Of a stretch of DNA of 64,000 nucleotides, positions 53,992 to 63,303 are shown piece by piece. Under the pieces are notes generated by a model. That model was given only the letters and a program-made list of their open reading frames with translations, was not told the DNA's origin and made no database searches. The stretch is taken from NCBI RefSeq assembly GCF_043099315.1, contig NZ_CP170746.1; one strand, given 5' to 3'. The stretch is from Chlorogloeopsis fritschii. GTDB taxonomy: Bacteria; Cyanobacteriota; Cyanobacteriia; Cyanobacteriales; Nostocaceae. Every line of letters begins with the position of its first letter. Within the stretch, counting starts at the first letter, position 1. Position numbers and translations under genes: made by a program.

Positions 53992-54675
53992 CTAGATAGT
54001 TTCATCCCGACGATCAACGATGATTACCTTGGGATCGTTAGTCGTAACACTGCGAGTGGTATCTACTGTGGAAGTAGAAGGATTTACGTAGTCGCTGCGG
54101 CGAGTGGCATCGGTGGTATCGACGGTAGGAGCATTGTAAATACCAAACTCTTCAATACCCCGATTTCTGAGAATACTTTCGGCACGTTGGATTTCTAGTT
54201 CCGTACCTTCGACTATAACTAGATAATGGCCACGGGAGATGCGATCGTTATAAACCCTAGCTCGTTCTTCAGGAATTCCCAAGCCAATCAATGCTCCGAC
54301 TAACCCGCCAGCCGCAGCACCAATACCAGCACCAGCAGCAGTTGTAGCTAAAGCTGTAGCTATTTCTCCTGCAAGTAAAATAGGGCCAACACCAGGAATT
54401 GCTAAAGTACCTAAACCAACGAGCAGACCTGTGAGACCTCCTAATATACCACCTGTCACTGCTCCAGCAGCAGCTCCTTCATCAGCCTTATTGCCAACAT
54501 TTTCTTGGGCGTCAACACCACCAATACTACCTGTGCGATCTGCGTCTTTGGCAATTACAGCAACCTTATTCATGTTAAAGCCAGCATCTCTTAGTTCGGT
54601 GAGTGCATGTTCGGCGTCACGTCTGTTAGAAAATACCCCAACAGCACGCTGATGTTGGTTTTGTGCTACAACCAT
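53992..54675 (-). CDS. glycine-zipper general stress protein (YflT-like)
   Basis: 227 residues, start ATG 54675 behind GGAG with 8-nt spacing; a longer frame reaching 54936 would overlap trmJ and is not credible. The N-terminus has the general stress YflT-like fold (RAVGVFSNRRDAEHALTEL, AGFNMNKVAVIA). A Gly/Ala-rich membrane-zipper region (about 65-140, GGILGGLTGLLVGLG) follows, then a second alpha/beta segment (YLVIVEGTELEIQRAESIL) and a Thr/Ser-rich tail. It could insert in membranes under stress. It faces the BON gene across about 145 nt, both on the minus strand. Confidence 0.78.
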   Translation of the reverse strand: MVVAQNQHQRAVGVFSNRRDAEHALTELRDAGFNMNKVAVIAKDADRTGSIGGVDAQENVGNKADEGAAAGAVTGGILGGLTGLLVGLGTLAIPGVGPILLAGEIATALATTAAGAGIGAAAGGLVGALIGLGIPEERARVYNDRISRGHYLVIVEGTELEIQRAESILRNRGIEEFGIYNAPTVDTTDATRRSDYVNPSTSTVDTTRSVTTNDPKVIIVDRRDETI

Positions 54676-54841
54676 TTTGATTTCTCCATCTATTGTTTTT
54701 GCGCTTATATTACTGTTTTCCCTTGTTTTGAAGCGAGTTTCATCGCTCGCAAGGATAAACTGCCGATCTATCAATCGATGGGTTATTGTCTGTGAAAATG
54801 GGGCATAGAAGACAGAGGTAGTACAACTGGAGAAATGGTAC

Positions 54842-55630
54842 ATGGCAATAAGTGGGGTGAAAATTATCTTAGTAGAGCCAGCTGGGCCTTTAAATGTAGG
54901 ATCTGTTGCACGAGTCATGAAAAATTTTGGATTCAATCAGCTGGTGTTAGTAAATCCTCAATGCGATCCTTTAGGAATAGAAGCAAGAAAAATGGCAGTA
55001 CATGCCTGGGATATTTTAGAATCAACGGTATCAGTCGCAACATTGCCAGAGGCTTTGCAAGGATGCAGGCGAGCGATCGCTACGACTGGTATCGCCCATC
55101 ACTGGGAAGCACCTTTAGAAAAACCCTCCACGGCACTACCTTGGTTATTGGAAGAAATAGGGCAACCGTCAGCACTGATTTTTGGTAGAGAAGACAGAGG
55201 ATTAACTAATCAAGAATTAAACTATGCCCAGCGCTTTGTTCGCATTCCCACTAGTTCCAGCTATCCATCACTGAACTTGGCGACTGCTGTGGCTATTTGC
55301 TGCTATGAACTGGCAAAAGAGGACAAGGGGACAGAAGAGGAAGGGGGGAGAGAGGGAGAGGGGGAGAATGGTTCTTTGCGTCTGGTTGTCTCCACGTCTG
55401 ATTCTGAACTCGCTCCTTTAGATGTTGTGGAGGCGTACTACCAGCAATTAGAATCTCTACTACTAAAGATTGGATACCTTTATTCCCATACAGCAGCTAG
55501 CCGTATGGAAAAATTTCGCCAACTATATAATCGTGCTCAATTACAAACTAGAGAAGTTTCTATGTTACGAGGTATTTTGCGACAGGTAGAATGGGCACTA
55601 GAGAACAAAAGCGATCGCGAAAATTCATAA
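54842..55630 (+). CDS. tRNA/rRNA methyltransferase, TrmH/SpoU family (TrmJ-like)
   Basis: 262 residues, a SPOUT-fold SAM-dependent 2'-O-ribose methyltransferase acting as a dimer on tRNA position 32 in TrmJ proteins. The three motifs are present: NVGSVARVMKNFGF, then IFGREDRGLTNQEL, and IPTSSSYPSLNLATAVAICCYEL. After the catalytic domain, a low-complexity segment (about residues 158-180, KEDKGTEEEGGREGEGENGS) encoded by purine-rich DNA interrupts it before the C-terminal helical domain. GGAG lies about 8-10 nt upstream of the ATG. Confidence 0.9.
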   Translation: MAISGVKIILVEPAGPLNVGSVARVMKNFGFNQLVLVNPQCDPLGIEARKMAVHAWDILESTVSVATLPEALQGCRRAIATTGIAHHWEAPLEKPSTALPWLLEEIGQPSALIFGREDRGLTNQELNYAQRFVRIPTSSSYPSLNLATAVAICCYELAKEDKGTEEEGGREGEGENGSLRLVVSTSDSELAPLDVVEAYYQQLESLLLKIGYLYSHTAASRMEKFRQLYNRAQLQTREVSMLRGILRQVEWALENKSDRENS

Positions 55631-56013
55631 TTAATCGCCTACCATGTATGCAACTACCCTCCCAAACCGATTGAGTATGCCTTAAACTAAACACAAAATC
55701 TCAATTCAAAGCAGAAAAGGACACACAATAAAAATGCAGTCAGAACAAAGAATATTTTGACTTCTGGCTTGTTTTCCCTCTGTTCTTCCTTAATCATCAA
55801 GATTAAACTTTACCATGTTTATATGTGTCTGTATATACTTTATTAACAGCATATTCTAGGAGATAGTCTGGCGCGAAAATCTGCGGAAATAAAAGTTGAA
55901 TTTATCCTTACAAAACCTTATGGAGATTAATAAAAAACTATTTGCGTCCACCTAGACAAAGCCCCAAAAACAATTGCTATATTGTGTAGTTTATATCACC
56001 ACTATAAAATTGT
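55631..56013. other. gene-free interval
   Basis: No coding frame or clear repeat. A TATAAAA-like hexamer sits just before the start of the serine hydrolase gene (near 56005); the promoter of that gene probably lies here. Confidence 0.45.
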
Positions 56014-57558
56014 ATGCCAACCAAAACCACCATAACAGGTTTATCGCGGCGTCAAGCCCCTAAAGAAAAGCGCCAGCGTCCTCGCAAAGGGCAAAAATCG
56101 GGGCAGAATCAAGTAAAAGCATCTAGTCAGCAGCCTACTGCTCAAGGTAAAGCAATAATGATACGACCAGAAGCTAATCGTCCCCTCAATAATGCTAATG
56201 CAGCGGGGAAACGACCGGGGGTAATCATGCCAGCAACCATTAAACCCAGCCCAAGGGTACAGAAGCAAATACCTCCCTTAAAACCTAGTAATGTAAAAGT
56301 GAAAACTTTGGGGATGCGCAAGCAAGCACCACGCAAAAAAATCAGCTCATCCCGAAAAACACGGTTAAAGCCTATGGCAAAAACTATTTTATATGCTCTA
56401 CGGTTATTAATTGTGGGAGTTGGTATCGGCGCGATCGTGGGAACAGTCCTATCAGTTTTAGATCCTGCTAGCCGCATTTCGACACAGGGAACATCAAATA
56501 ATAACCCAAGGCAAATGCAAACACAACCAAATCCAACTCCTACAGCAGTTTCTGGCTTATCGTTATCACAAGAAATTACCCCCTTAAAAACTGCGGTACA
56601 AAGCTTAGTAGCTGACAATCCAAATCTGACGCCAGGGGTTTTTGTAGTAGATTTGGATAATGGTGGCTATGTAGATGTGAATGCCTCCTCAAGTTTTCCC
56701 GCCGCCAGCACGATTAAAATTCCGATTCTTGTTGCTTTTTTCCAAGATGTGGATAGTGGCAAAATTCGCCTAGATGAATCACTCACAATGCAAAAGGAAA
56801 TGGTTGTGGGTGGTTCTGGAGATATGCGATTCAAACCAGTAGGAACTCAGTTCACAGCATTGGAAGTTGCAACGAAGATGATGACAATCAGCGACAATAC
56901 AGCAACAAATATGCTAATAACCCGTATGGGTGGTATTGAAGCTTTAAATCAGCGTTTTCGTAGTTGGGGTTTGACAATCACAACCATTCGCAACCCACTT
57001 CCCGATTTGCAAGGTACTAACACCACTAGCCCCAAAGAATTAGGAAATTTGATGGCGATGGTAAATCAAGGCAATCTAGTAGGCATGATTTCGCGCGATC
57101 GCATCCTTGATATCATGCGTAAAACAGTCAGAAACCATCTTTTACCAACAGGTTTGGGACAAGGTGCAACAATTGCCCACAAAACCGGGGATATTGGTAC
57201 TATGCTTGCAGATGCAGGCTTAGTCGATCTGCCCACGAACAAGCGCTACATAGTTGCAGTCATGGTGAAGCGCCCTAACAACGATCCGCGTGCTGAGAAA
57301 TTAATTAGCTCCATTTCTCGTGCTGCTTACCAACAATTGACTCAAGTTGCTCCCATGCCTACAACAGGTTATCAGCCTCCTGTGATGGCACCTGGTGTGA
57401 CACCAACAAGCACGCTGCCGCCAGCCTCTTATCAGCCTCCACTCATAAATCCGTCTCTAACAAATAATATGGGTAGCACTATGCCTCCTGTAAACAATAA
57501 TTATCAGTCTCCACCAATGATGACCCCTCAGCAGTATTATTATCCTTATCAAAGATAA
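56014..57558 (+). CDS. membrane-anchored penicillin-recognising serine hydrolase (class A beta-lactamase fold)
   Basis: 514 residues. A basic, disordered N-terminus (about 1-120) precedes a transmembrane helix (about 126-148), so it is a type II membrane protein with a periplasmic domain. Catalytic motifs: Ser232-x-x-Lys235 (STIK), SDN at 293-295, and K390-T-G. The class A Glu166 loop is replaced by NPLPDLQGTN, so efficient beta-lactam hydrolysis is unlikely; it is more probably a peptidoglycan-related transpeptidase/carboxypeptidase-like protein. A Pro/Gln-rich tail follows residue 440. Confidence 0.85.
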   Translation: MPTKTTITGLSRRQAPKEKRQRPRKGQKSGQNQVKASSQQPTAQGKAIMIRPEANRPLNNANAAGKRPGVIMPATIKPSPRVQKQIPPLKPSNVKVKTLGMRKQAPRKKISSSRKTRLKPMAKTILYALRLLIVGVGIGAIVGTVLSVLDPASRISTQGTSNNNPRQMQTQPNPTPTAVSGLSLSQEITPLKTAVQSLVADNPNLTPGVFVVDLDNGGYVDVNASSSFPAASTIKIPILVAFFQDVDSGKIRLDESLTMQKEMVVGGSGDMRFKPVGTQFTALEVATKMMTISDNTATNMLITRMGGIEALNQRFRSWGLTITTIRNPLPDLQGTNTTSPKELGNLMAMVNQGNLVGMISRDRILDIMRKTVRNHLLPTGLGQGATIAHKTGDIGTMLADAGLVDLPTNKRYIVAVMVKRPNNDPRAEKLISSISRAAYQQLTQVAPMPTTGYQPPVMAPGVTPTSTLPPASYQPPLINPSLTNNMGSTMPPVNNNYQSPPMMTPQQYYYPYQR

Positions 57559-57722
57559 TCTTCCTGCTTGTTTTGGATGGGTCATAGCTAATAGCTAAAT
57601 GGACAAGTGAAATTAAACATAACTATATTACGAAAAGTAAACACCTCTAAAACCCTTACCAATGACTTATGACAAAGGACAAATGACGTTTTGAATTTTG
57701 AATTTGAAATCTTGAATTGCTG

Positions 57723-58097
57723 ATGACATCTATTACACCCTCGATCCAATTTTTTGCTGGCATTGACGAAGAACTGAGCAATGTCAGCTTACGACGCGGT
57801 CGCACTTCTGGCAAGCGCAGCGTCTTAATGACGTTTAATCAATTAAAAGCTATCGAAGGATTTAACAGCTTCACGAAACAATCCTTAAATTCCATGCGCT
57901 TAACTGATGAAGAAGGTGAAATTAGCGTCACTCCTTCTTCTGTGCAATTTGTGTTTGGGGGTGCAGAAGGTGACGAATTACAGCGAGTCGAGTACAAATT
58001 TGAAATCGAACGGGATGACTATTGGGACAGATTTATGCGATTTATGCATCGTTACGCCGAGGCAAATGGTATGGCGTATGGAGAATCGCAACCATAA
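57723..58097 (+). CDS. photosystem II Psb28-2-like protein
   Basis: 124 residues starting at ATG 57723 (MTSITPSIQFF). It matches the Psb28 family, with MRLTDEEGEI and the C-terminal DYWDRFMRFMHRYAEANG. The N-terminal half is divergent from classical Psb28 (RRGRTSGKRSVLMTFNQL), as in Psb28-2 variants. Psb28 proteins bind PSII assembly intermediates on the thylakoid surface. The gene is alone. Upstream DNA has TTTGAATT-type repeats. Confidence 0.85.
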   Translation: MTSITPSIQFFAGIDEELSNVSLRRGRTSGKRSVLMTFNQLKAIEGFNSFTKQSLNSMRLTDEEGEISVTPSSVQFVFGGAEGDELQRVEYKFEIERDDYWDRFMRFMHRYAEANGMAYGESQP

Positions 58098-58216
58098 AAT
58101 GCGCTTCAGATTTTGATTGGGGTGTTTAGTCTGATTTAATCTCTAGTTTTTGAGAGGATAGCTAAGTATTTCTAGAAAATCTAAAAAATCAAAGAAAAAT
58201 AAAGCCTCCAAAGAAC

Positions 58217-59311
58217 ATGGCATTCGTATGCAAATTGACGCACCCATGCGACTTGGAAAGGGGATACCAGATATTGTGGCTGGCAATCGCACTCCCAGAA
58301 AATAAGCCTGGAAGTATTGCTACTGTAGAATTAGGTATTAGTTTCAAGAACAATACATCATCGCCTTTGCCTTTTAGAGATTTAGTTCCGGAACTTGTAG
58401 CACCGGATGGGCAAACACTTAAACCACAAGAGCCTGGAACTAAAGGAAATAAATGGGGATTAATTACACGAGGATTACCTGTAGGTATTACCTTACTTGG
58501 AAGAATTTCTTGGCGGAATAATTCACTTCAACTGGAAATTCCAACTTATTGGCATTATTTGGAAGCTTCACCAATTACACCTGAAAATTATTGGAATTTT
58601 GATAGTCTTCAGCCAGGAATATACAAACTGCGGTTTATTTGTGATATTCCCAGTAGGGAAGCTATATGCTCCAATCCAGAAACAAGACATCTAGCGGAAT
58701 TAAAAGAAAACAACATAGCTAATCTAACAACTCCTTTTGTGAATCTCCGTTTAGTTCAACCTTTAGAACATAATAAAACAGCAGTTGAAGTAGATGGCAT
58801 TCGCTTTGAAACTCTTGTACCAAAACAGGAGTTAAATATACCGAAAAAAGAACCCGGAGCCAAGGCTGGATTACAGTTAGCAGGAATTCGGATGACCAAT
58901 AACAGATTAAATCCTGTGTGCTTTAGTTTCTATGTCACCGTAATTCCAGAAATTTTAGGGACAAATAGTCAAAGACTTTTTAGAGGGGGCTTTAGTGATT
59001 GGTTTAGACAAGCTGAAAAGTCAGATTTTGTCTTAGCCATGCCTGGAGAGGATGTAACATTTTTCCCTGGTACTGCAATTTGGTGGCAACAAAATGACAA
59101 GATTCTATTAGTAATTGATGCTCAAGATGGAGGAGCCTATACTTTTGAATTTTTCGATTCTGGTACTTATAAAATTCAGCTTAACTATGTGAATATACAA
59201 GCGTCAATCAAAGCATATGACCAAGAAGATATGAACTGGAAGCAAATCGAAGATGTTTGGACAGGTATGGTAATTACACCATTTGTGGACTTCAAATTAA
59301 CGCGATCGTAA
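58217..59311 (+). CDS. unassigned protein with two tandem copies of a beta-rich domain
   Basis: 364 residues in two copies of about 180. The second copy starts VEVDGIRFETLVPKQELNIP and ends at IEDVWTGMVITPFVDFKL; the first begins degenerate (LAIALPENKPGS) but shares GISFKNNTSSPLPF and TTPFVNLRLVQP. Each copy has an N-terminal element with a VELGIR-type strand and NN motif, a middle loop and a GTY/GIYKLRF strand. No signal peptide or catalytic motif is seen. No strong ribosome-binding site precedes the ATG, so the start is uncertain. I do not recognise the family. Confidence 0.65.
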   Translation: MAFVCKLTHPCDLERGYQILWLAIALPENKPGSIATVELGISFKNNTSSPLPFRDLVPELVAPDGQTLKPQEPGTKGNKWGLITRGLPVGITLLGRISWRNNSLQLEIPTYWHYLEASPITPENYWNFDSLQPGIYKLRFICDIPSREAICSNPETRHLAELKENNIANLTTPFVNLRLVQPLEHNKTAVEVDGIRFETLVPKQELNIPKKEPGAKAGLQLAGIRMTNNRLNPVCFSFYVTVIPEILGTNSQRLFRGGFSDWFRQAEKSDFVLAMPGEDVTFFPGTAIWWQQNDKILLVIDAQDGGAYTFEFFDSGTYKIQLNYVNIQASIKAYDQEDMNWKQIEDVWTGMVITPFVDFKLTRS

Positions 59312-59334
59312 GTTTTAGTTGTATTACAACATTA

Positions 59335-59430
59335 GTGAACTTTGACGACTCAGAAACTGGAGAAAAAAAGCAAATAGAAAGCATTTTGACGGGAATAGTA
59401 ACTACACCCTTTGTAGAATTTCACCTATAA
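59335..59430 (+). pseudogene. C-terminal remnant of a third repeated-domain gene
   Basis: The frame reads VNFDDSETGEKKQIESILTGIVTTPFVEFHL and stops at 59428-59430, matching the end of the neighbours (IEDVWTGMVITPFVDFKL and RIIENIWTGEVLTPLVDIQL). The N-terminal part is absent. It lies between the two intact genes, so an array of three or more was shortened by deletion. Confidence 0.7.
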
Positions 59431-59706
59431 TCACGTTCCCTACTCGGTCAAGAACAGATGGGTGATGGCTTGCTTTGGTGGCTACTAATCGCTATCTTCA
59501 CCCTCAGCAAGAGCCTACTACTAAGACTTCACTTAAAACTAGGGCGATCGCAAAGATGATCTAAAAAATTTTCCAGAATTACAACGTTAGCCTCACGCTA
59601 ACACTTTAACGCCAAGTAGCACCCAGTCAGTAGGCAAAAAAACAAAGCGTCGCTTGTCATGTTTACCTGGCTGCTATATCTCAATGTAAATAAAGAGGGT
59701 AGTCAC

Positions 59707-60294
59707 ATGACATCTTTTGAATCACATGACAGCAACGTGGTTGAAGTAGATGGTGTTCGTTTTGAAACTATAGTATCTCAAACATTATTAACTATTCCTG
59801 AACCAAAACGCGCTGCTTCTACTTCTGTAGAGCTTGGTGTTCGCATTACGAATAACACGGAAACTATGCTTTATTTTTCATCGAATTTTTACTCCATGTT
59901 TCCAGAAATGATCGCACCCGATGGTCAATTAATGATAACAGGTATCGGCTGTGAGCGATTTAACTCACCAATGGAATCTGAGTTCGTGCTGTTAATACCA
60001 GGAAGATCAGTAACACTTTATCGAGATGCTTCTCTTTTTTGGATGCGGAACCGGAAAAAAAAGCGTGATCGAGAGTTAATTTTATATATTCCTTTTCCAG
60101 CCGAGGATATTTATTGTTTTTCCCCACTGTATCCAGGTACATATCAATTTCGGTTCAAGTATCGTAAATCTCGTGAAGGTGTCGAGGATCTTTCTCAGTG
60201 GATTGAACCAATCGCCTTACAAAGAATAATAGAAAATATTTGGACTGGAGAGGTGCTAACTCCGCTTGTAGATATTCAACTAGTCCAGTCATGA
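59707..60294 (+). CDS. unassigned protein, single-copy member of the repeated-domain family
   Basis: About 195 residues from ATG 59707 (MTSFESHD), behind GAGGG with 7-nt spacing; ATG 59659 is less likely. It has one copy of the domain: VVEVDGVRFETIVSQTLLTIP, VELGVRITNNTETMLYF, FPEMIAPDGQ, then YPGTYQFRFKY and IWTGEVLTPLVDIQLVQS. It is homologous to each half of the gene at 58217-59311. No signal peptide is seen. Function unknown. Confidence 0.7.
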   Translation: MTSFESHDSNVVEVDGVRFETIVSQTLLTIPEPKRAASTSVELGVRITNNTETMLYFSSNFYSMFPEMIAPDGQLMITGIGCERFNSPMESEFVLLIPGRSVTLYRDASLFWMRNRKKKRDRELILYIPFPAEDIYCFSPLYPGTYQFRFKYRKSREGVEDLSQWIEPIALQRIIENIWTGEVLTPLVDIQLVQS

Positions 60295-60304
60295 AATTGA
60301 GCAA

Positions 60305-60345
60305 GTCATAAAATTAGTTTTGACTTTACTCGCTAATTTTATGAC
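60305..60345. terminator. 13-bp A+T-rich inverted repeat after the repeated-domain gene
   Basis: GTCATAAAATTAG (60305-60317) pairs perfectly with CTAATTTTATGAC (60333-60345) around a 15-nt loop, 10 nt behind the stop codon. There is no U-tract, so termination is plausible but unproven. The rest of the gap to 60724 shows no gene; open frames there are not convincing. Confidence 0.4.
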
Positions 60346-60724
60346 AACGGCTGATATTTATTTGAAACTTGATCTCTAGGAAATAATAAAAAATGCGTAA
60401 AAAACCATATTTTCTAATTTGTGTAGCAACAAACTTACTAATGGCACATTAAGTCGCCTTGCCGGGGGATTGAGGCGGTGATAATTACTTACCATGTGTT
60501 TACTTTTACCTGGTTTGAGTGCGCTCAGTATACGCATTTGGCTTGGTGGTCGTTGAGTTTGTTTAGTATATCTTGTGAATGTGAAAATATTACATCTTAA
60601 AAGTGCTGCCATCATCTGCTGAGAGTGAAAAGAAATCTTACCCCAAGGCAATGATAGACTTTCTTGCTGGGAACCGAAAAAAGCGATCGCATTCGTGCAA
60701 TCTGAAGATGTTAAAAAAATACTA

Positions 60725-61843
60725 TCAACTACGCCTATACCTCATTCCCGGCATTTGCGAAACTAAACCCATCAATTCCAACTGCAACAAAGCACTAGCA
60801 ACCTCGCCTGTCGCCATACCAGTTTGTTGGATAATCGTATCGAAGGGCAAATAATCTGAGGAAATTACATCCATTACCTTTTGCAGTTCTGGTGACAAAT
60901 CAGGCAAGGTTAATTGCTGTGGTTCTGGGGATACTTGAACAAAATCCATCTGTGGAATTGCTCCCAACATTTTTAATAGTTCGTCTAACTCTTTGAGGAT
61001 GGGGGCGGCACCTTGGCTGAGTAGCTTTAAACAACCTTGAGATGGGTAATCATCCAGCCTGCCTGGTAACACATAAATATCTCTACCAAATTCGTTTGCA
61101 TAGTTAGCTGTAATCAAAGCACCAGATTTCAAAGGTGCTTCCATTACCAACACGGCACGACACAACCCGGCAATGATCCGGTTGCGGCGGGGAAAGTGGG
61201 CGCGATCGGGCGGGGTTTTGCTTGGATACTCGCTCAAAACTAACCCAGTGTTTAAAATCTGCTTGTACAGTTGTTGATTTTGGGCTGGATAGATAACATC
61301 TACACCCGTACCTAAAACTGCAACCGTGCGCCCTCCGGCTTTAATGACGGTAGCGTGAGTTTCAGTGTCAATTCCTTCTGCTAAACCAGAAACTACTGTA
61401 AACCCATTTTTAGCTAAAGCTGTACTAATTTGGCGAGTCCAACGAATACCATATTCTGAAGGTTGCCGCGTTCCGACAATTGCCACCATTGGTATTTGTC
61501 CGAGATTCTCTTGTAGTTCCACTGCTCCACGGTAGTACAAAACAGGTGGAGGACTGGAAATTTCTAGCAGTAAGCGAGGATATTCTGGATCTGCTGGTGT
61601 CCAAAAATAGGGATTTTGCTCTTGGTGCTGGGCAAGTAATTGTTCGGGATGAAGATGCGATCGCTGTTTTACTACCTTTGCCAATGTCTGAAACCCAAAA
61701 CCCTCCACGGCTTCTAATTGCTTTGGACTGGCTTCCCAAGCTGTTTTGAGTGTACCAAAATGCTGTTGTAATCGTTGCACCAATATCGGGCCAATTCCAG
61801 ATATGTGCGACCAAGCTAGCCAATATGCACGTTCAACTGCCAA
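60725..61843 (-). CDS. dprA: DNA processing protein DprA
   Basis: 372 residues. Binds incoming single-stranded DNA and loads RecA during natural transformation. An N-terminal helical SAM-like domain (MAVERAYWLAWSHISGIGP) is followed by the Rossmann-type DprA core (VGTRQPSEYG; GLAEGIDTETHATVIKAGG; VLGTGVDVIYPAQN; HFPRRNRIIAGL; KSGALITANYANEFGRDI), then a C-terminal winged helix (about 310-368). The length is normal. No other competence gene is close. Confidence 0.95.
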   Translation of the reverse strand: MAVERAYWLAWSHISGIGPILVQRLQQHFGTLKTAWEASPKQLEAVEGFGFQTLAKVVKQRSHLHPEQLLAQHQEQNPYFWTPADPEYPRLLLEISSPPPVLYYRGAVELQENLGQIPMVAIVGTRQPSEYGIRWTRQISTALAKNGFTVVSGLAEGIDTETHATVIKAGGRTVAVLGTGVDVIYPAQNQQLYKQILNTGLVLSEYPSKTPPDRAHFPRRNRIIAGLCRAVLVMEAPLKSGALITANYANEFGRDIYVLPGRLDDYPSQGCLKLLSQGAAPILKELDELLKMLGAIPQMDFVQVSPEPQQLTLPDLSPELQKVMDVISSDYLPFDTIIQQTGMATGEVASALLQLELMGLVSQMPGMRYRRS

Positions 61844-61998
61844 TTCTCCATCCTCATCTGCTCTGGGTTGATTATTCCCAGATTATGTGTGTCTGTTCAC
61901 GATAAGATAAAAATAAAATCCCAAAATCCTGCATTCTTTAGAGCAAAGACAAAGATTGATGGTATGTTTGATGCATAACAGCCAGCATAAAGCTACCG

Positions 61999-62601
61999 AT
62001 GTCATTGCCACGATTTTCTACCATCAAATGTTTCAGTCACTTTCTGTTATCCATTTCTAGTTGTTCATTATTTTTAGCTTTCAATAGTATTCTTAATTCA
62101 TCTCCTAGTTTGGCAGCAGAAGAAATTGTCATTAGATATGGATTATTTGAGGAATCTCTCTCTGTTGCAGATTTACGCAAATATGCCGAAACGCAACAAG
62201 TTTCTGACGATTTAAAATCTATTTTGGGTTACTTAAGCTCACAACAGCAACAGAAATTACAAAAGGTGCTACAGATGAAAATACCTTTGGGTGTTGTGGC
62301 TTTAGATAAGCTAGTCAACTCAGAAACTGGCAAAATAGCTCTAAATTTTGTTGCCCCAGCGATCGCTCGTCGTGACAACGCAGGTATACAAGCACTGCGA
62401 TCTGCAATTATCTTAGGAGCTGCATCATCAAAAGGTCTAGGAGTGATCTCATTTCTAGAAGCTTATCCCAGTCAAAGACTTGTCGTTAATTTACCAACAG
62501 CTTTAGACATAGTAAACAAAGCTGATTTCTTTTCTAGTTTCTCTGGTTTTCTACTCACAGATGACTTCGGCACGACATTACTATCGCCGTTGGAGTTCTA
62601 A
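61999..62601 (+). CDS. exported DUF1400 domain protein
   Basis: 200 residues. Signal peptide or membrane anchor of about 40 residues (cleavage near SLAAEE). The mature part matches DUF1400 (EIVIRYGLFEESLSVADLRKYAETQQVS; LRSAIILGAASSKGLGVISFL; YPSQRLVVNL), which usually sits at the N-terminus of a cyanobacterial alpha/beta hydrolase; here the hydrolase part is missing. It is either a stand-alone regulatory domain or a truncated gene. Confidence 0.75.
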   Translation: MSLPRFSTIKCFSHFLLSISSCSLFLAFNSILNSSPSLAAEEIVIRYGLFEESLSVADLRKYAETQQVSDDLKSILGYLSSQQQQKLQKVLQMKIPLGVVALDKLVNSETGKIALNFVAPAIARRDNAGIQALRSAIILGAASSKGLGVISFLEAYPSQRLVVNLPTALDIVNKADFFSSFSGFLLTDDFGTTLLSPLEF

Positions 62602-62610
62602 AATTTAATC

Positions 62611-63303
62611 TCAAGCTTTCCAACTAAAAATAAAAGCATAAACATAAGCCACAACTTCATTAATAACTGAGCGCACACCTGTACTATACATCCACCATTT
62701 GTTTGGGTCGTAATTTTGTGGTGAGCTAGCAATCACTCCTACTTGTATTTTAGGTGCAAGGGCTTGTTGAAATATCAGCCAACTTCTACGAGCATGGGTT
62801 GCATAGGTGAACAGATTAACCGCTTCTATCTTGAAATTGGCATTTTCTAGCCACTGCTGTAATGCGATCGCAGATGCGTAGGTGCGATCTTTGGTAACTT
62901 CTTGGGAGGGAACAACGACTATCTTTTCTGGTTCTAAACCCAATTTTTTTAAAGTTGCCGCAGCCATTTCCGCATAAGTTTTGTATTCAGCCAGATAAAA
63001 TCCCTTTTCTAACGGGATTCCTGTGGTGATGAGTTGACGATAGGAATTCTTTTTAAATTCAGCTAAAGCTTGTACAAGTGCATAATCTGGTATCCAACCT
63101 TCCACAACCAGGATATCTGCTTTTACAGGAGAAGTCACGGCAAGAAATGGGTGTATGTTAATAAAGCTAAAACTAATTAAACTAGCAACTAAAGTTATGA
63201 AAATTCCCCATCCTGGAACCGTCAGCACCCACATTTGTTGGCGTTTAAATAAACGGAAGACGGGGAAATTTTTCTTCTGCTTTGGTTGAATTTTTCTATG
63301 CAT
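62611..63303 (-). CDS. YdcF/DUF218 family membrane protein
   Basis: 230 residues. A transmembrane helix (about 35-55) is followed by a DUF218 (SanA/ElyC-like) domain: ILVVEGWIPDYALVQALAEF, then QLITTGIPLEKG, and EAVNLFTYATHARRSWLIFQ. The family is linked to envelope or peptidoglycan-precursor functions in E. coli, though the reaction is not established. The start ATG at 63303 overlaps the stop of the upstream DUF2301 gene by 1 nt, so they are co-translated. Confidence 0.8.
   Translation of the reverse strand: MHRKIQPKQKKNFPVFRLFKRQQMWVLTVPGWGIFITLVASLISFSFINIHPFLAVTSPVKADILVVEGWIPDYALVQALAEFKKNSYRQLITTGIPLEKGFYLAEYKTYAEMAAATLKKLGLEPEKIVVVPSQEVTKDRTYASAIALQQWLENANFKIEAVNLFTYATHARRSWLIFQQALAPKIQVGVIASSPQNYDPNKWWMYSTGVRSVINEVVAYVYAFIFSWKA

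Noticed and set aside
54676..54936. N-terminal extension of the stress protein gene
   Set aside because: It would overlap trmJ, and the ATG at 54675 has a good GGAG ribosome-binding site.
60376..60651. 91-codon minus-strand frame before dprA
   Set aside because: It needs a TTG start, has low-complexity composition, no ribosome-binding site and no recognisable domain.
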